Shown one piece after another: positions 1 through 6,702 of a stretch of DNA of 9,516 nucleotides. The number at the start of each line of letters is the position of its first letter. Positions within the stretch are counted from its first letter, which is position 1. Origin of the DNA: Clostridia bacterium (lineage in GTDB: Bacteria; Bacillota; Clostridia; Oscillospirales; CAG-272). A model generated the notes under the pieces. The model worked only from the letters and a program-made list of their open reading frames with translations, was not told the origin of the DNA and searched no databases. The stretch covers positions 1-9,516 of the forward strand of contig CAAGKS010000064.1 in the NCBI GenBank assembly GCA_900770605.1, read 5' to 3'. Position numbers and translations under genes: made by a program.

Positions 1-105
1 CTCCGAAAGCTACGCGCTCTTCCGAAAGATATGACGATATATGCAGGTCACGGCTCTCCCGAAAAGCTGTCAGACGCCCTTGATAATGCGGCGTATTACC
101 TTTAA
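1..105 (+). CDS. C-terminal end of a probable metallo-beta-lactamase-fold hydrolase (5' end outside window)
   Basis: Only the last 34 codons and a TAA stop are present, read in frame 1 from the first base. The visible part contains IYAGHGSP (residues 13-20 of the fragment), which fits the last metal-binding histidine motif (PGHG-type, preceded by a hydrophobic strand) of glyoxalase II-like metallo-beta-lactamase-fold hydrolases. A short helix ending in NAAYYL follows, as is usual at the end of this family. The substrate cannot be told from this fragment. The gene lies 51 bases upstream of gltX on the same strand, and I see no convincing terminator in between, so it may share a transcript with the synthetase genes. 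The family call rests on one motif and its position near the C terminus, so it is moderate. Confidence 0.6.
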   Translation, partial: LRKLRALPKDMTIYAGHGSPEKLSDALDNAAYYL

Positions 106-156
106 ATCACACTTAAAACGTAAATTTTTCAACCCAACTCGAAAGGAATTTTATAA

Positions 157-1848
157 ATGGATCATTCAAGACTCGCACAATTACTTTTTCCCGAGGTAAC
201 CAAAACTCCCGCCGATATGGAAGCGCAGTTTCCTGCAAGAGCGCTCCCCGAGGGAGCAAAGGTAACCCGTTTTGCCCCCAGCCCCACGGGATTCGTTCAC
301 TTTGGCGGACTTTTCCCCACCACCGTTGCAGAGCGTCTCGCTCACCAGAGCGGCGGCGTGCTTTACCTCAGAATTGAGGACACGGACGCGCGCAGAGAGG
401 TCGTGGGAGCGGCTGAAGGACTTATCAAAACGCTCTCTCGATACGGCATCAACTTTGACGAGGGCGCGGTGCTCGACGAGAACGGCAAGGTATGCGACAA
501 GGGCGCGTACGGACCTTACAAGCAGAGTCAGAGAAAAGATATATATCACGTTTTTGCAAAGCAGCTCGTATCGGAAGGAAAGGCTTACCCCTGCTTTACG
601 GCGGCGGACGAGCTTGAGGAGATACTTGCACTTGACAAGAAGCAGGAGATAAAGAACACCGACTGGCAGGCGCAGGCAGAGGCAAAGCGCGCCGAGATGC
701 TCCGCGCAAGAGAGATCACAATGGAAGAGGTAGAGAGCAATCTTGCCGCAGGCAACCCCTTCGTGCTCCGCATACTTGCAGACGGAGATCCCGAGAGAAA
801 GGTAAAGTTTACCGATCTTGTAAAGGGCAATATGGAGATCCCCGAGAACGACGAGGACTTCGTGCTTCTCAAATCCGACGGTATCCCCACGTATCACTTC
901 GCTCACGCGGTCGATGATCACCTTATGGGAACGACACACGTAATAAGAGGCGAGGAATGGCTCCCCAGCCTTGCAAAGCACCTTCAGCTTTTCAGATATC
1001 TCGGCTTCAAGACCCCAAAATACCTTCACATCGCGCAAATAATGCGCCTTGACGAGAACGGCAACAAGAAAAAGCTCTCCAAGCGCGATATGGGCGCAAA
1101 TATGGACGATTACACGTCAATGGGCTACTGTCCCGAGGCGGTATGCGAGTACGTTATGACGCTTCTCAACTCCAACTACGAGGAATGGAGAATGCAGAAT
1201 ATCGACAAGCCTTACACCGAATTCCCCTTCAACATAAAGAAAATGTCAGTATCGGGCTGTCTGTTTGACTTCGATAAGCTGAACGACGTATCCAAGAACG
1301 TTATCTCCCGCATGAGCGCGGAAAAAGTAGCTGCGGACGTAACGGCGTGGGCGCTTGAATTCGATAAAGACTTCGGTCAGCTCCTTGCGGACAACGCAGA
1401 GATGGCTGAAAAGATATTTGCTATCGGCAGAGGCGGCAAGAAGCCGAGAAAGGACCTTGCTACCTGGCGCGATGCAAAGCCTTATATGGGCTTCTTCTTC
1501 GACGAATATTTCGAGCTCGAGTGTGATTACGACGAGAAATATCCCAAGGAAGATATCGTAAAGGTATTCGACGAGTTCCTCGCGTCCTTCGATATGGCGG
1601 ACGATATGAACGCTTGGTTTGACAAGATCAAGGCGATCTCCGAGAACAACGGCTACACCACCGATATGAAGGCTTACCGCGCTGATCCCGATGCATACAA
1701 GGGCAACGTTGCAGACGTAAGTATGTTTATCCGTCTTGCAGTTACAGGAAAGCTCAACGCTCCCGATATGTACTCCGTTATGCAGATACTCGGCAAGGAT
1801 AAGGTAGCCGCAAGGATCAACGCTATGCGCGCTCGCATAACAAAGTAA
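157..1848 (+). CDS. gltX: Glutamate--tRNA ligase (GluRS), class I
   Basis: Cytoplasmic class I aminoacyl-tRNA synthetase that attaches glutamate to tRNA-Glu using ATP. The Rossmann-fold catalytic domain starts near residue 35 with VTRFAPSPTGFVHFGG. Residues 48-51 (HFGG) occupy the HIGH position. RIEDTD at 72-77 is the conserved glutamate-site motif, and KLSKR at 306-310 is the KMSKS loop. The helical anticodon-binding region follows from roughly residue 380. At 563 residues it is longer than the usual 470-500 of bacterial GluRS, partly because of about 35 extra N-terminal residues before the catalytic core. The ATG at 157 is preceded by AAAGGA at 142-147. GlnRS follows 49 bases later on the same strand. 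Because a dedicated GlnRS is present, this enzyme may be a discriminating GluRS, which is inference. The main alternative, a GlnRS-like paralogue, is unlikely given the RIEDTD and KLSKR motifs. Confidence 0.95.
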   Translation: MDHSRLAQLLFPEVTKTPADMEAQFPARALPEGAKVTRFAPSPTGFVHFGGLFPTTVAERLAHQSGGVLYLRIEDTDARREVVGAAEGLIKTLSRYGINFDEGAVLDENGKVCDKGAYGPYKQSQRKDIYHVFAKQLVSEGKAYPCFTAADELEEILALDKKQEIKNTDWQAQAEAKRAEMLRAREITMEEVESNLAAGNPFVLRILADGDPERKVKFTDLVKGNMEIPENDEDFVLLKSDGIPTYHFAHAVDDHLMGTTHVIRGEEWLPSLAKHLQLFRYLGFKTPKYLHIAQIMRLDENGNKKKLSKRDMGANMDDYTSMGYCPEAVCEYVMTLLNSNYEEWRMQNIDKPYTEFPFNIKKMSVSGCLFDFDKLNDVSKNVISRMSAEKVAADVTAWALEFDKDFGQLLADNAEMAEKIFAIGRGGKKPRKDLATWRDAKPYMGFFFDEYFELECDYDEKYPKEDIVKVFDEFLASFDMADDMNAWFDKIKAISENNGYTTDMKAYRADPDAYKGNVADVSMFIRLAVTGKLNAPDMYSVMQILGKDKVAARINAMRARITK

Positions 1849-1897
1849 GCACACGTCATAAGGACATATACAAAAAATCGCAAAGGAAGACAAGAAA

Positions 1898-3559
1898 ATG
1901 GAAGAGATCTCAAGCAATTTTATTCACGATATAATTGACGCTGACCTTAAAGAAACGCCCGATAAAAAAATACACACGCGTTTCCCTCCTGAGCCTAACG
2001 GATATCTCCATATCGGCTCGGTAAAGGCTATATGCGTCAACACCGACGTTGCAAACAAGTACGGCGGACTTTTCAATCTCCGTTACGACGATACCAATCC
2101 CGCAAAGGAGTCCGACGAGTTCGTACGCTCTATCCGCGAGGACCTCGAGTGGCTCGGCGCGACCCCCACGGGCGGAGTTTTCTATGGCTCTGATTACTTT
2201 GGAAAGTGCTATGAATTCGCAGTTCAGCTCATAAAGCAGGGCGATGCATACGTTTGCGATCTTTCCAAGGACGATCTTGCGGATTACAAGGGTACGGACC
2301 GCGCGGTCGCTTCCAAAGAATCCCCCTACCGCAACAGAACGGTTGAGGAAAACCTCGATCTCTTCGAGAGAATGAGAAACGGCGAGTTTGAGGACGGCGC
2401 TCGCACGCTCCGCGCAAAGATAGATCCCTCAAACGACAACCCCTATCTCCGCGATCCCGTTATTTACAGAATAAAGCATATCCATCATCACCGTCAGGGC
2501 GATGAGTGGTGCGTATATCCCATGTACGATTTCGCACATCCTATCCAGGACGCTCTTGAGGGCATCACTCACTCTCTCTGTTCAAGTGAATTCAGAAACC
2601 ACCGCCCTCTCTACGACTGGGTGGTAGATAAGATCGGCTTTGAGAATAAGCCTCATCAGTGGGAGTTCGGACGTATGAACATCACCTACACGGTAATGTC
2701 CAAGCGTTATCTCCGTCAGCTCGTTGAGGAAAATCACGTTGACGGCTGGGACGATCCCAGACTTCCCACGCTTTGCGGTCTGCGCCGCCGCGGATACACT
2801 CCCCGCGCGCTCTTCAACTTCGTTCGTGAGGCAGGCGTTACCAACACCGACCACACGGTTGACGTACGTCAGCTCGAGGCTTGTGTACGCGACGATCTCA
2901 ACGAGACCGCGCTCCGCCGCGTTGCAGTGGTAAATCCCATAAAGGTAGTTATAGACAACTATCCCGAGGACCGCGAGGAAATGATAACGCTTCCCAACCA
3001 CCCCGCAAATCCCGAGCTTGGCACGCGTGAAGTTCCCATGACACGCGAGATATTCATTGATGCCGACGACTTTGCCGAGGTTCCGCCTCCCAAATTCTTC
3101 CGCCTCAAGCCCGAGGGCGAGGTTCGTCTTATGGGCGGATATATCATCAAGTGCGGCGAGATCGAAAAGAACGAGGACGGCAGCATCAAGTGCATCCACG
3201 CTACCGCAGACCTTGAAACAGGCAACGGTATGCCTGCTGACGGCAGAAAGATCAAGGGCACTATCCACTGGCTCTCCGCAAAGTATGCAAAGCCCGTGTC
3301 CCTTATGCTCTACGACCGCCTCTTTAACATTGAGAACACCGCGGACGTTCCCGAGGGACAGTCCTATCTTGATTTCCTCAACGATCAGTCGCTCACCAAG
3401 ATCGACGGCGCACTCACCGAGCCCTGCCTCGACACCGCAGCGCCCGGCGAGAGATTCCAGTTCGTTCGCGTTGGTTACTTCTGCAAGGATACCAAGAACG
3501 AAAACACCTTTAACCGCGTAGTAGGTCTCAAGGACAGCTTCCCTGCAAAGAAAAACTAA
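1898..3559 (+). CDS. glnS: Glutamine--tRNA ligase (GlnRS), class I
   Basis: Cytoplasmic class I synthetase that charges tRNA-Gln directly with glutamine. The N-terminal catalytic domain holds PPEPNGYLHIGS (residues 30-41), the GlnRS signature with HIGS in place of the common HIGH. An LRYDDTNP stretch follows, then VMSKR at 266-270 as the KMSKS loop. WDDPRLPT and GLRRRGYT, just after the loop, are diagnostic of GlnRS rather than GluRS. The two-barrel anticodon-binding region fills roughly residues 335-553 and includes IHWLSA near 456-461. The length of 553 matches E. coli-type GlnRS. The start is ATG 1898 with AAGGA at 1883-1887. The stop TAA overlaps the next start by one base (TAATG), suggesting translational coupling with the DUF1294 gene. 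Many Firmicutes lack GlnRS and use GatCAB amidation, so its presence is informative about lineage. Confidence 0.96.
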   Translation: MEEISSNFIHDIIDADLKETPDKKIHTRFPPEPNGYLHIGSVKAICVNTDVANKYGGLFNLRYDDTNPAKESDEFVRSIREDLEWLGATPTGGVFYGSDYFGKCYEFAVQLIKQGDAYVCDLSKDDLADYKGTDRAVASKESPYRNRTVEENLDLFERMRNGEFEDGARTLRAKIDPSNDNPYLRDPVIYRIKHIHHHRQGDEWCVYPMYDFAHPIQDALEGITHSLCSSEFRNHRPLYDWVVDKIGFENKPHQWEFGRMNITYTVMSKRYLRQLVEENHVDGWDDPRLPTLCGLRRRGYTPRALFNFVREAGVTNTDHTVDVRQLEACVRDDLNETALRRVAVVNPIKVVIDNYPEDREEMITLPNHPANPELGTREVPMTREIFIDADDFAEVPPPKFFRLKPEGEVRLMGGYIIKCGEIEKNEDGSIKCIHATADLETGNGMPADGRKIKGTIHWLSAKYAKPVSLMLYDRLFNIENTADVPEGQSYLDFLNDQSLTKIDGALTEPCLDTAAPGERFQFVRVGYFCKDTKNENTFNRVVGLKDSFPAKKN

Positions 3560-3855
3560 TGACAGAATATATTTTATCCGCATATTTTGCGGTAATATCG
3601 CTGATCTCGGTAGCGGTGTGCCTATACGATAAATGGGCGTCAAATCACGCCTCACGCCACCGCACCGGAGAAGCAACTATCCTCGCGCTTTGCGCCCTCG
3701 GCGGCTCGGTTGCAACGTTCGTGACCATGCTGCTGATACGGCACAAGACCAAGCACCTAAAATTTATGCTCGGCATACCGCTGATAATAGTTTTACAGAT
3801 TATCCTTATCATCGCGGCCATGCATTTTAGAGCACTTACAAATTTCCTTGCATAA
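3559..3855 (+). CDS. DUF1294 family small membrane protein
   Basis: A 98-residue integral membrane protein with three predicted segments at about residues 4-22, 41-60 and 70-88. The motifs match the DUF1294 family: YDKWA at 23-27 after the first segment, LGGS at 47-50, RHKTKHLKF at 61-69, and GIP at 72-74 leading into the third segment. The family's function is unknown. The start ATG shares one base with the glnS stop codon, and no separate strong ribosome binding site is seen, so translation is probably coupled to glnS. The next gene starts 22 bases after the stop. Length and motif order are typical and I see no truncation. Nothing in the neighbours explains a membrane role, so its place in a synthetase operon is probably incidental. 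Confidence 0.85.
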   Translation: MTEYILSAYFAVISLISVAVCLYDKWASNHASRHRTGEATILALCALGGSVATFVTMLLIRHKTKHLKFMLGIPLIIVLQIILIIAAMHFRALTNFLA

Positions 3856-3861
3856 AATTCC

Positions 3862-3868
3862 GAAAGGA
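3862..3868 (+). promoter_or_regulatory. Ribosome binding site that fixes the start of the MutS-like gene
   Basis: GAAAGGA lies nine bases before ATG 3878. The same reading frame is open further upstream to a TTG at 3848. That TTG overlaps the end of the DUF1294 gene, has no purine-rich site before it, and would add ten residues that look like read-through of this site. ATG 3878 is therefore the preferred start. Confidence 0.75.
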
Positions 3869-3877
3869 TATACAGCT

Positions 3878-5491
3878 ATGACAAACGAACTCGAAAGATT
3901 CAGCCTTATCTTTCCGAGCGATGACGCGCAAAGAAAGCATTTCAGCGCAGAAAACAAGCCTAATATCGATATGTTCGTGCTTGACGAGCTTGGACTTCTT
4001 GAGGTATTAGACCTCAAAAACAGCGATCTTGACGAATATTTCACCGCTGATGCGGACGTCATCAGACACAGAATGGACGTTTTCGGCGATATGCTCAGAT
4101 TCCCCGAGATATCCTCTACCCTCAACAAGCTCATTCCGATACTCACGGATATTATGGAGCTTCGCAGGCTTGAGGCTGATGCGGGAGACACCGAGTCTTA
4201 TCTCGAAAGCATTACCGAAATAGAGCTTTATATCGCAAGCATATCCACGCTGAACGCGGGGCTCTCGCCCATCAAGGACAAGCTCACAAGCTCTGCCCTT
4301 TGTACGCTGGCAAATCGCATCTGCGAGCTTGCGGAAAGCGACTATTACAAGGATCTTAATGCAAAGCTCGGCGAGCTTACCAACCGTGTACGCGACATAA
4401 AAAGCGTTACTATCGGCGTAAATCTTGACGCGCAGCTACGCCCCTCAAGCGCGGGAGTTCTTTCTATAAACTCAGACTCCTTCCGCTCCGGCGACGTGCT
4501 TGACAAGATACTCCGCCTCAATTTCAAGGACGACGAGTACACCTGCATCGCAAATCTCGTTCCCTTCAACAAAAAACAGTCGGAAAACCAAAGAACTGCT
4601 CTTGCTCTCGCCTTCAATTCGGCGATAAACGACGTTTACAAGCAGTCCTTGCGCTCCTGGAAGAAGATAGTTCAGAGCTACGTGCTTGAAAACACCGACT
4701 TTTTGCTCGGACTTATGCCCGAGATAGAATTTCTCGTAAAGGGCACGCGTCTGCTCAGCGCGCTCAATGCCAAGGGACTTTACCTTTGCAAGCCGCAGAT
4801 AGCAGAGGGCGATGAGATAGTATTTGACGCCGAGGAGCTTTACAACCCCTGTGTTGCGCTCAAGGTAGATTACGATATCGTTACCAACGACGTATGCTTT
4901 GATAAGCAGAATGCGCTCATCTACGTGCTTACAGGCCCTAACCGCGGCGGTAAATCAGTTATCACCTGCGCTATCGGACTTTCTCAGGCAATGATGCAGC
5001 TCGGTATGTTCGTGCCCGCGAAGAGCGCGCGCATAAGCATTGCGGACGGCATATTTACTCACTTCCCCACGGGCGCTGACGACACCATAGATAAGGGCAG
5101 GCTCGGCGAGGAGTGCGCAAGACTTAAAGAGATCTTCAGCGCTGTAAGCAAAAAAAGCCTCGTCCTGCTTGACGAGTCACTTTCTTCAACGGGATCTTTC
5201 GAGGCTTCCTACATAGCAGCTGAGGTGCTTGCAGGTCTTAGCCACATCGGCTGCAGATGCCTGTTCTCCACTCACCTGCACGAGCTTGCGGCAGAGATCG
5301 ACAATATCAATGCAAGAACTGCCGAGCGCGGCGGCGTAGCCATCGATACTCTCGTGGCGGGAATAGAGGAGGGCAAGCGATCCTTCAAGATATTCCGCCA
5401 AAAGCCTGACGGCAAGAGCTACGCGCGCGATATCGCCGACAAATACGGGCTTTCTTACGAGAGCATCGTCAAAAACATCAAAGAAAACTAA
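3878..5491 (+). CDS. MutS-like ATPase lacking mismatch-recognition and Smr domains
   Basis: A 537-residue protein of the MutS superfamily. The first 330 or so residues are mostly charged helix and correspond to the MutS core/lever and clamp region (domains III-IV). The C-terminal part is the ABC-type ATPase (domain V): Walker A GPNRGGKS at 353-360, a FVPA strand after it, an ABC-signature-like GRLGEE segment, Walker B LVLLDES with D432-E433, and the switch histidine in FSTHLHEL at 463-470. The N-terminal mismatch-binding domain with its Phe-x-Glu motif is absent, and so is a C-terminal Smr nuclease. Canonical MutS is about 850 residues and MutS2 about 780. Valine after GKS recalls the MutS2 form (GKTV). 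Such short MutS-like proteins occur in Clostridia without a settled role. DNA junction or recombination work is possible, but post-replicative mismatch repair is unlikely. It is the last gene of the operon and converges on spoVAC. Confidence 0.88.
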   Translation: MTNELERFSLIFPSDDAQRKHFSAENKPNIDMFVLDELGLLEVLDLKNSDLDEYFTADADVIRHRMDVFGDMLRFPEISSTLNKLIPILTDIMELRRLEADAGDTESYLESITEIELYIASISTLNAGLSPIKDKLTSSALCTLANRICELAESDYYKDLNAKLGELTNRVRDIKSVTIGVNLDAQLRPSSAGVLSINSDSFRSGDVLDKILRLNFKDDEYTCIANLVPFNKKQSENQRTALALAFNSAINDVYKQSLRSWKKIVQSYVLENTDFLLGLMPEIEFLVKGTRLLSALNAKGLYLCKPQIAEGDEIVFDAEELYNPCVALKVDYDIVTNDVCFDKQNALIYVLTGPNRGGKSVITCAIGLSQAMMQLGMFVPAKSARISIADGIFTHFPTGADDTIDKGRLGEECARLKEIFSAVSKKSLVLLDESLSSTGSFEASYIAAEVLAGLSHIGCRCLFSTHLHELAAEIDNINARTAERGGVAIDTLVAGIEEGKRSFKIFRQKPDGKSYARDIADKYGLSYESIVKNIKEN

Positions 5492-5497
5492 ATAAAC

Positions 5498-5944
5498 TCA
5501 GAAAAACGTGCAAATATAGTAGATAACTCCATATAAAACTCCGCTGAGCGTGCCGTATAGCAGCACAGGGCCTGCAACGGTGAATATCTTTACACCGATA
5601 CCAAGCACAAAACCCTCGGAGCGACTGTCTATGGCCGGTGACGCCACGGCATTGGCAAATCCCGTTATCGGAACGAGTGTGCCTGCGCCCGCGTGCTTTG
5701 CGATATTATCGAACACGCCGAGCGAGGTCAGCAAAATGGCGATAGAGGCGAGAGTTATAGAGGCAAGCGCTGACGCGTCATTGACCTCAAGTGACAGAAA
5801 GTGCATATAAACGCTTCTGAATATCTGCGACAAAAGGCAGATAATGCCGCCGATGACAAACGCTTTGATGCAATCGGCAAGCAACGGAGACTTCGGGGCG
5901 TGAGCCTTCGCGTATTTTTCGTATTCCTGCTTATTGATATCCAT
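5498..5944 (-). CDS. spoVAC: Stage V sporulation protein AC (SpoVAC)
   Basis: A 148-residue multi-pass inner-membrane protein of the SpoVAC/SpoVAE family. In Bacillus, SpoVA proteins carry dipicolinic acid into the forespore and release it at germination, and SpoVAC has mechanosensitive channel activity. A short charged N terminus (residues 1-22) is followed by hydrophobic segments near 26-45, 59-78, 86-103 and 112-146. The family signature AGAGTLVPITGFAN is at 85-98, and SPAI and SEGFVLG follow at 102-115. Length is normal. The start is ATG at 5944 (complement), with AAGGGAG at 5953-5959 eight bases before it. It stands alone: the downstream side meets the MutS-like gene after 6 bases and the upstream gene is divergent, so there is no spoVAD or spoVAE beside it. 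A sigma-G-like promoter precedes it. The call is firm for the family, with a small chance of the closely related SpoVAE. Confidence 0.93.
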   Translation of the reverse strand: MDINKQEYEKYAKAHAPKSPLLADCIKAFVIGGIICLLSQIFRSVYMHFLSLEVNDASALASITLASIAILLTSLGVFDNIAKHAGAGTLVPITGFANAVASPAIDSRSEGFVLGIGVKIFTVAGPVLLYGTLSGVLYGVIYYICTFF

Positions 5945-5977
5945 AAGTCAGACTCCCTTCAAATAAAAGCTTATCAC

Positions 5978-6006
5978 TATTTTGCCGCGCCTGATATTTT
6001 TTATAC
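5978..6006 (-). promoter_or_regulatory. Candidate sigma-G-type promoter of spoVAC
   Basis: On the - strand, GTATA (6002-6006) fits the sigma-G -35 consensus GHATR. After a 17-base spacer, CAAAATA (5978-5984) fits the -10 consensus CATNNTA except for the third base. Transcription would begin near 5971, leaving a leader of about 26 bases that holds the AAGGGAG site. Forespore sigma-G control is what is known for spoVA genes, which supports the reading, but the match is short and imperfect. Confidence 0.45.
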
Positions 6007-6015
6007 TCTGAGTAT
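6003..6015. repeat. 13-bp palindrome in the divergent spoVAC / coiled-coil intergenic region
   Basis: ATACTC, a central T, then GAGTAT forms a perfect inverted repeat of two six-base arms. It overlaps the candidate -35 of spoVAC and lies about 20 bases before the TATAAT of the divergent gene. It could be an operator acting on both directions, or chance in AT-rich DNA. Confidence 0.5.
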
Positions 6016-6036
6016 TTATTTTTGGAAAATACAGTC

Positions 6037-6042
6037 TATAAT
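6037..6042 (+). promoter_or_regulatory. Possible -10 element of the coiled-coil gene
   Basis: A perfect TATAAT lies 38 bases before the ATG at 6081. No good TTGACA-like -35 is found at 16-18 bases upstream: the region reads TTTATT or TATTTA. If used, it would need an activator or another sigma factor. Initiation would be near 6049, giving a leader of about 32 bases. Confidence 0.35.
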
Positions 6043-6080
6043 AAAAACGATATACAAATCATTCAAAAGGAGAAAAAACA

Positions 6081-6509
6081 ATGGCAAATTGGAATGATAT
6101 CAAGAAAACCGCAAAAAACGCCGCTAAAACTACTATAAGAAAGACCGGCGAGCTTGCTGAAAACGCAACTATGTACGTAAAGCTTTCTACCTTGAAGGCT
6201 AAGAGAGACGAGCTCTATCAAAAGCTCGGTAAGCTGACCTACAAGCAGCTCAAGCTCGGAGCTTCTCAGGCTGAGAGCATCGCAAAGACCGTCAAGGAGC
6301 TTGACGGAGTAACCTACGATATCACAAAGCAGAAGGAAAAGATCGAGAAGATCAAGGCTGAACGCGAGCTTGCAAAGGAACAAAGAAAGATGGAGCACGA
6401 GGCTGCGGACAAAATGGAAGAGGAATTCATTATGACCGAGGTGCAGAACATCGTAAACAGCAATCAGGAGGATTTCAGCCCTGCAACTCTTGAGCAGGAT
6501 ATCATCTGA
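6081..6509 (+). CDS. Small charged coiled-coil protein of unknown function
   Basis: A 142-residue soluble protein that I do not recognise as a named family. There is no signal peptide and no membrane segment. Residues 1-30 are lysine/alanine-rich and probably an amphipathic helix. Residues 32-60 (starting YVKLSTLKAKRDELYQKLG) and roughly 78-120 have heptad-like spacing of hydrophobic and charged residues, suggesting an antiparallel helical hairpin or coiled coil. The tail from about 125 is acidic. The layout recalls short clostridial proteins with a helix-rich 'KxxEIYxKIGxxxY' core, whose role is also unknown. The start ATG 6081 has AAAGGAG at 6065-6071. Its own leader and a strong terminator after it make it a single-gene unit, divergent from spoVAC. 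The shared upstream region raises the possibility of sporulation-linked expression, but nothing in the protein shows it. Confidence 0.8.
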   Translation: MANWNDIKKTAKNAAKTTIRKTGELAENATMYVKLSTLKAKRDELYQKLGKLTYKQLKLGASQAESIAKTVKELDGVTYDITKQKEKIEKIKAERELAKEQRKMEHEAADKMEEEFIMTEVQNIVNSNQEDFSPATLEQDII

Positions 6510-6555
6510 TCCCGAAGAGGCAGGAGCACCTGTCCAAGCAACAATATATATGTAT

Positions 6556-6605
6556 AACGGTGGAGCTTCCGCGCTTGATTCGGACGCTCCGCCGTTTATA
6601 TTTTT
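6556..6605 (+). terminator. Rho-independent terminator of the coiled-coil gene
   Basis: Arms AACGGTGGAGC (6556-6566) and GCTCCGCCGTT (6586-6596) pair over 11 positions with one G-U. An inner TCCG/CGGA helix (6568-6571 with 6581-6584) caps a nine-base loop. TATATTTTT follows (6597-6605). It lies 46 bases after the stop codon. Flanking TATA sequences can extend the stem with one bulge. Confidence 0.88.
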
Positions 6606-6614
6606 ATCGGCTGA

Positions 6615-6631
6615 AATAAAAAGTTTTTATT
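6615..6631. repeat. AT-rich perfect inverted repeat upstream of the araC-type promoter
   Basis: AATAAAAA, a single G, and TTTTTATT make two eight-base arms with a one-base centre, ending 21 bases before the -35 at 6653. It may serve as an operator or an UP-like element. The low complexity lowers its significance. Confidence 0.4.
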
Positions 6632-6652
6632 GCCAAAAAACGCGAAAAGCAC

Positions 6653-6681
6653 TTGCAAATGGTTAAAAAGTATGTTATAAT
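6653..6681 (+). promoter_or_regulatory. Sigma-A promoter of the AraC-family regulator
   Basis: TTGCAA (6653-6658), a 17-base spacer, then TATAAT (6676-6681) preceded by TG plus one base (6673-6675), an extended -10. Initiation is expected near 6688, giving a leader of only about 15 bases that carries TGGAGG (6691-6696), six bases before ATG 6703. Confidence 0.82.
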
Positions 6682-6702
6682 GATACTAAATGGAGGTATA
6701 TT

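Noticed and set aside
181..1038. Long open frame on the - strand (285 codons) opposite gltX
   Set aside because: It lies entirely within gltX, whose catalytic motifs prove the + strand frame. The antisense product is Cys/Leu-rich with no recognisable domain, as expected of a shadow frame.
2582..3676. 364-codon open frame on the - strand opposite glnS and the DUF1294 gene
   Set aside because: glnS is unambiguous on the + strand. The antisense frame crosses two real genes and shows no family motif.
3848..3877. TTG start ten codons upstream for the MutS-like gene
   Set aside because: It overlaps the DUF1294 coding end and lacks a binding site, while ATG 3878 has GAAAGGA at good spacing.
6012..6038. 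Sigma-G-type promoter for the + strand coiled-coil gene (GTATT ... CAGTCTA)
   Set aside because: The spacer is only about 15 bases and both boxes have mismatches, so it is weaker than the - strand candidate.
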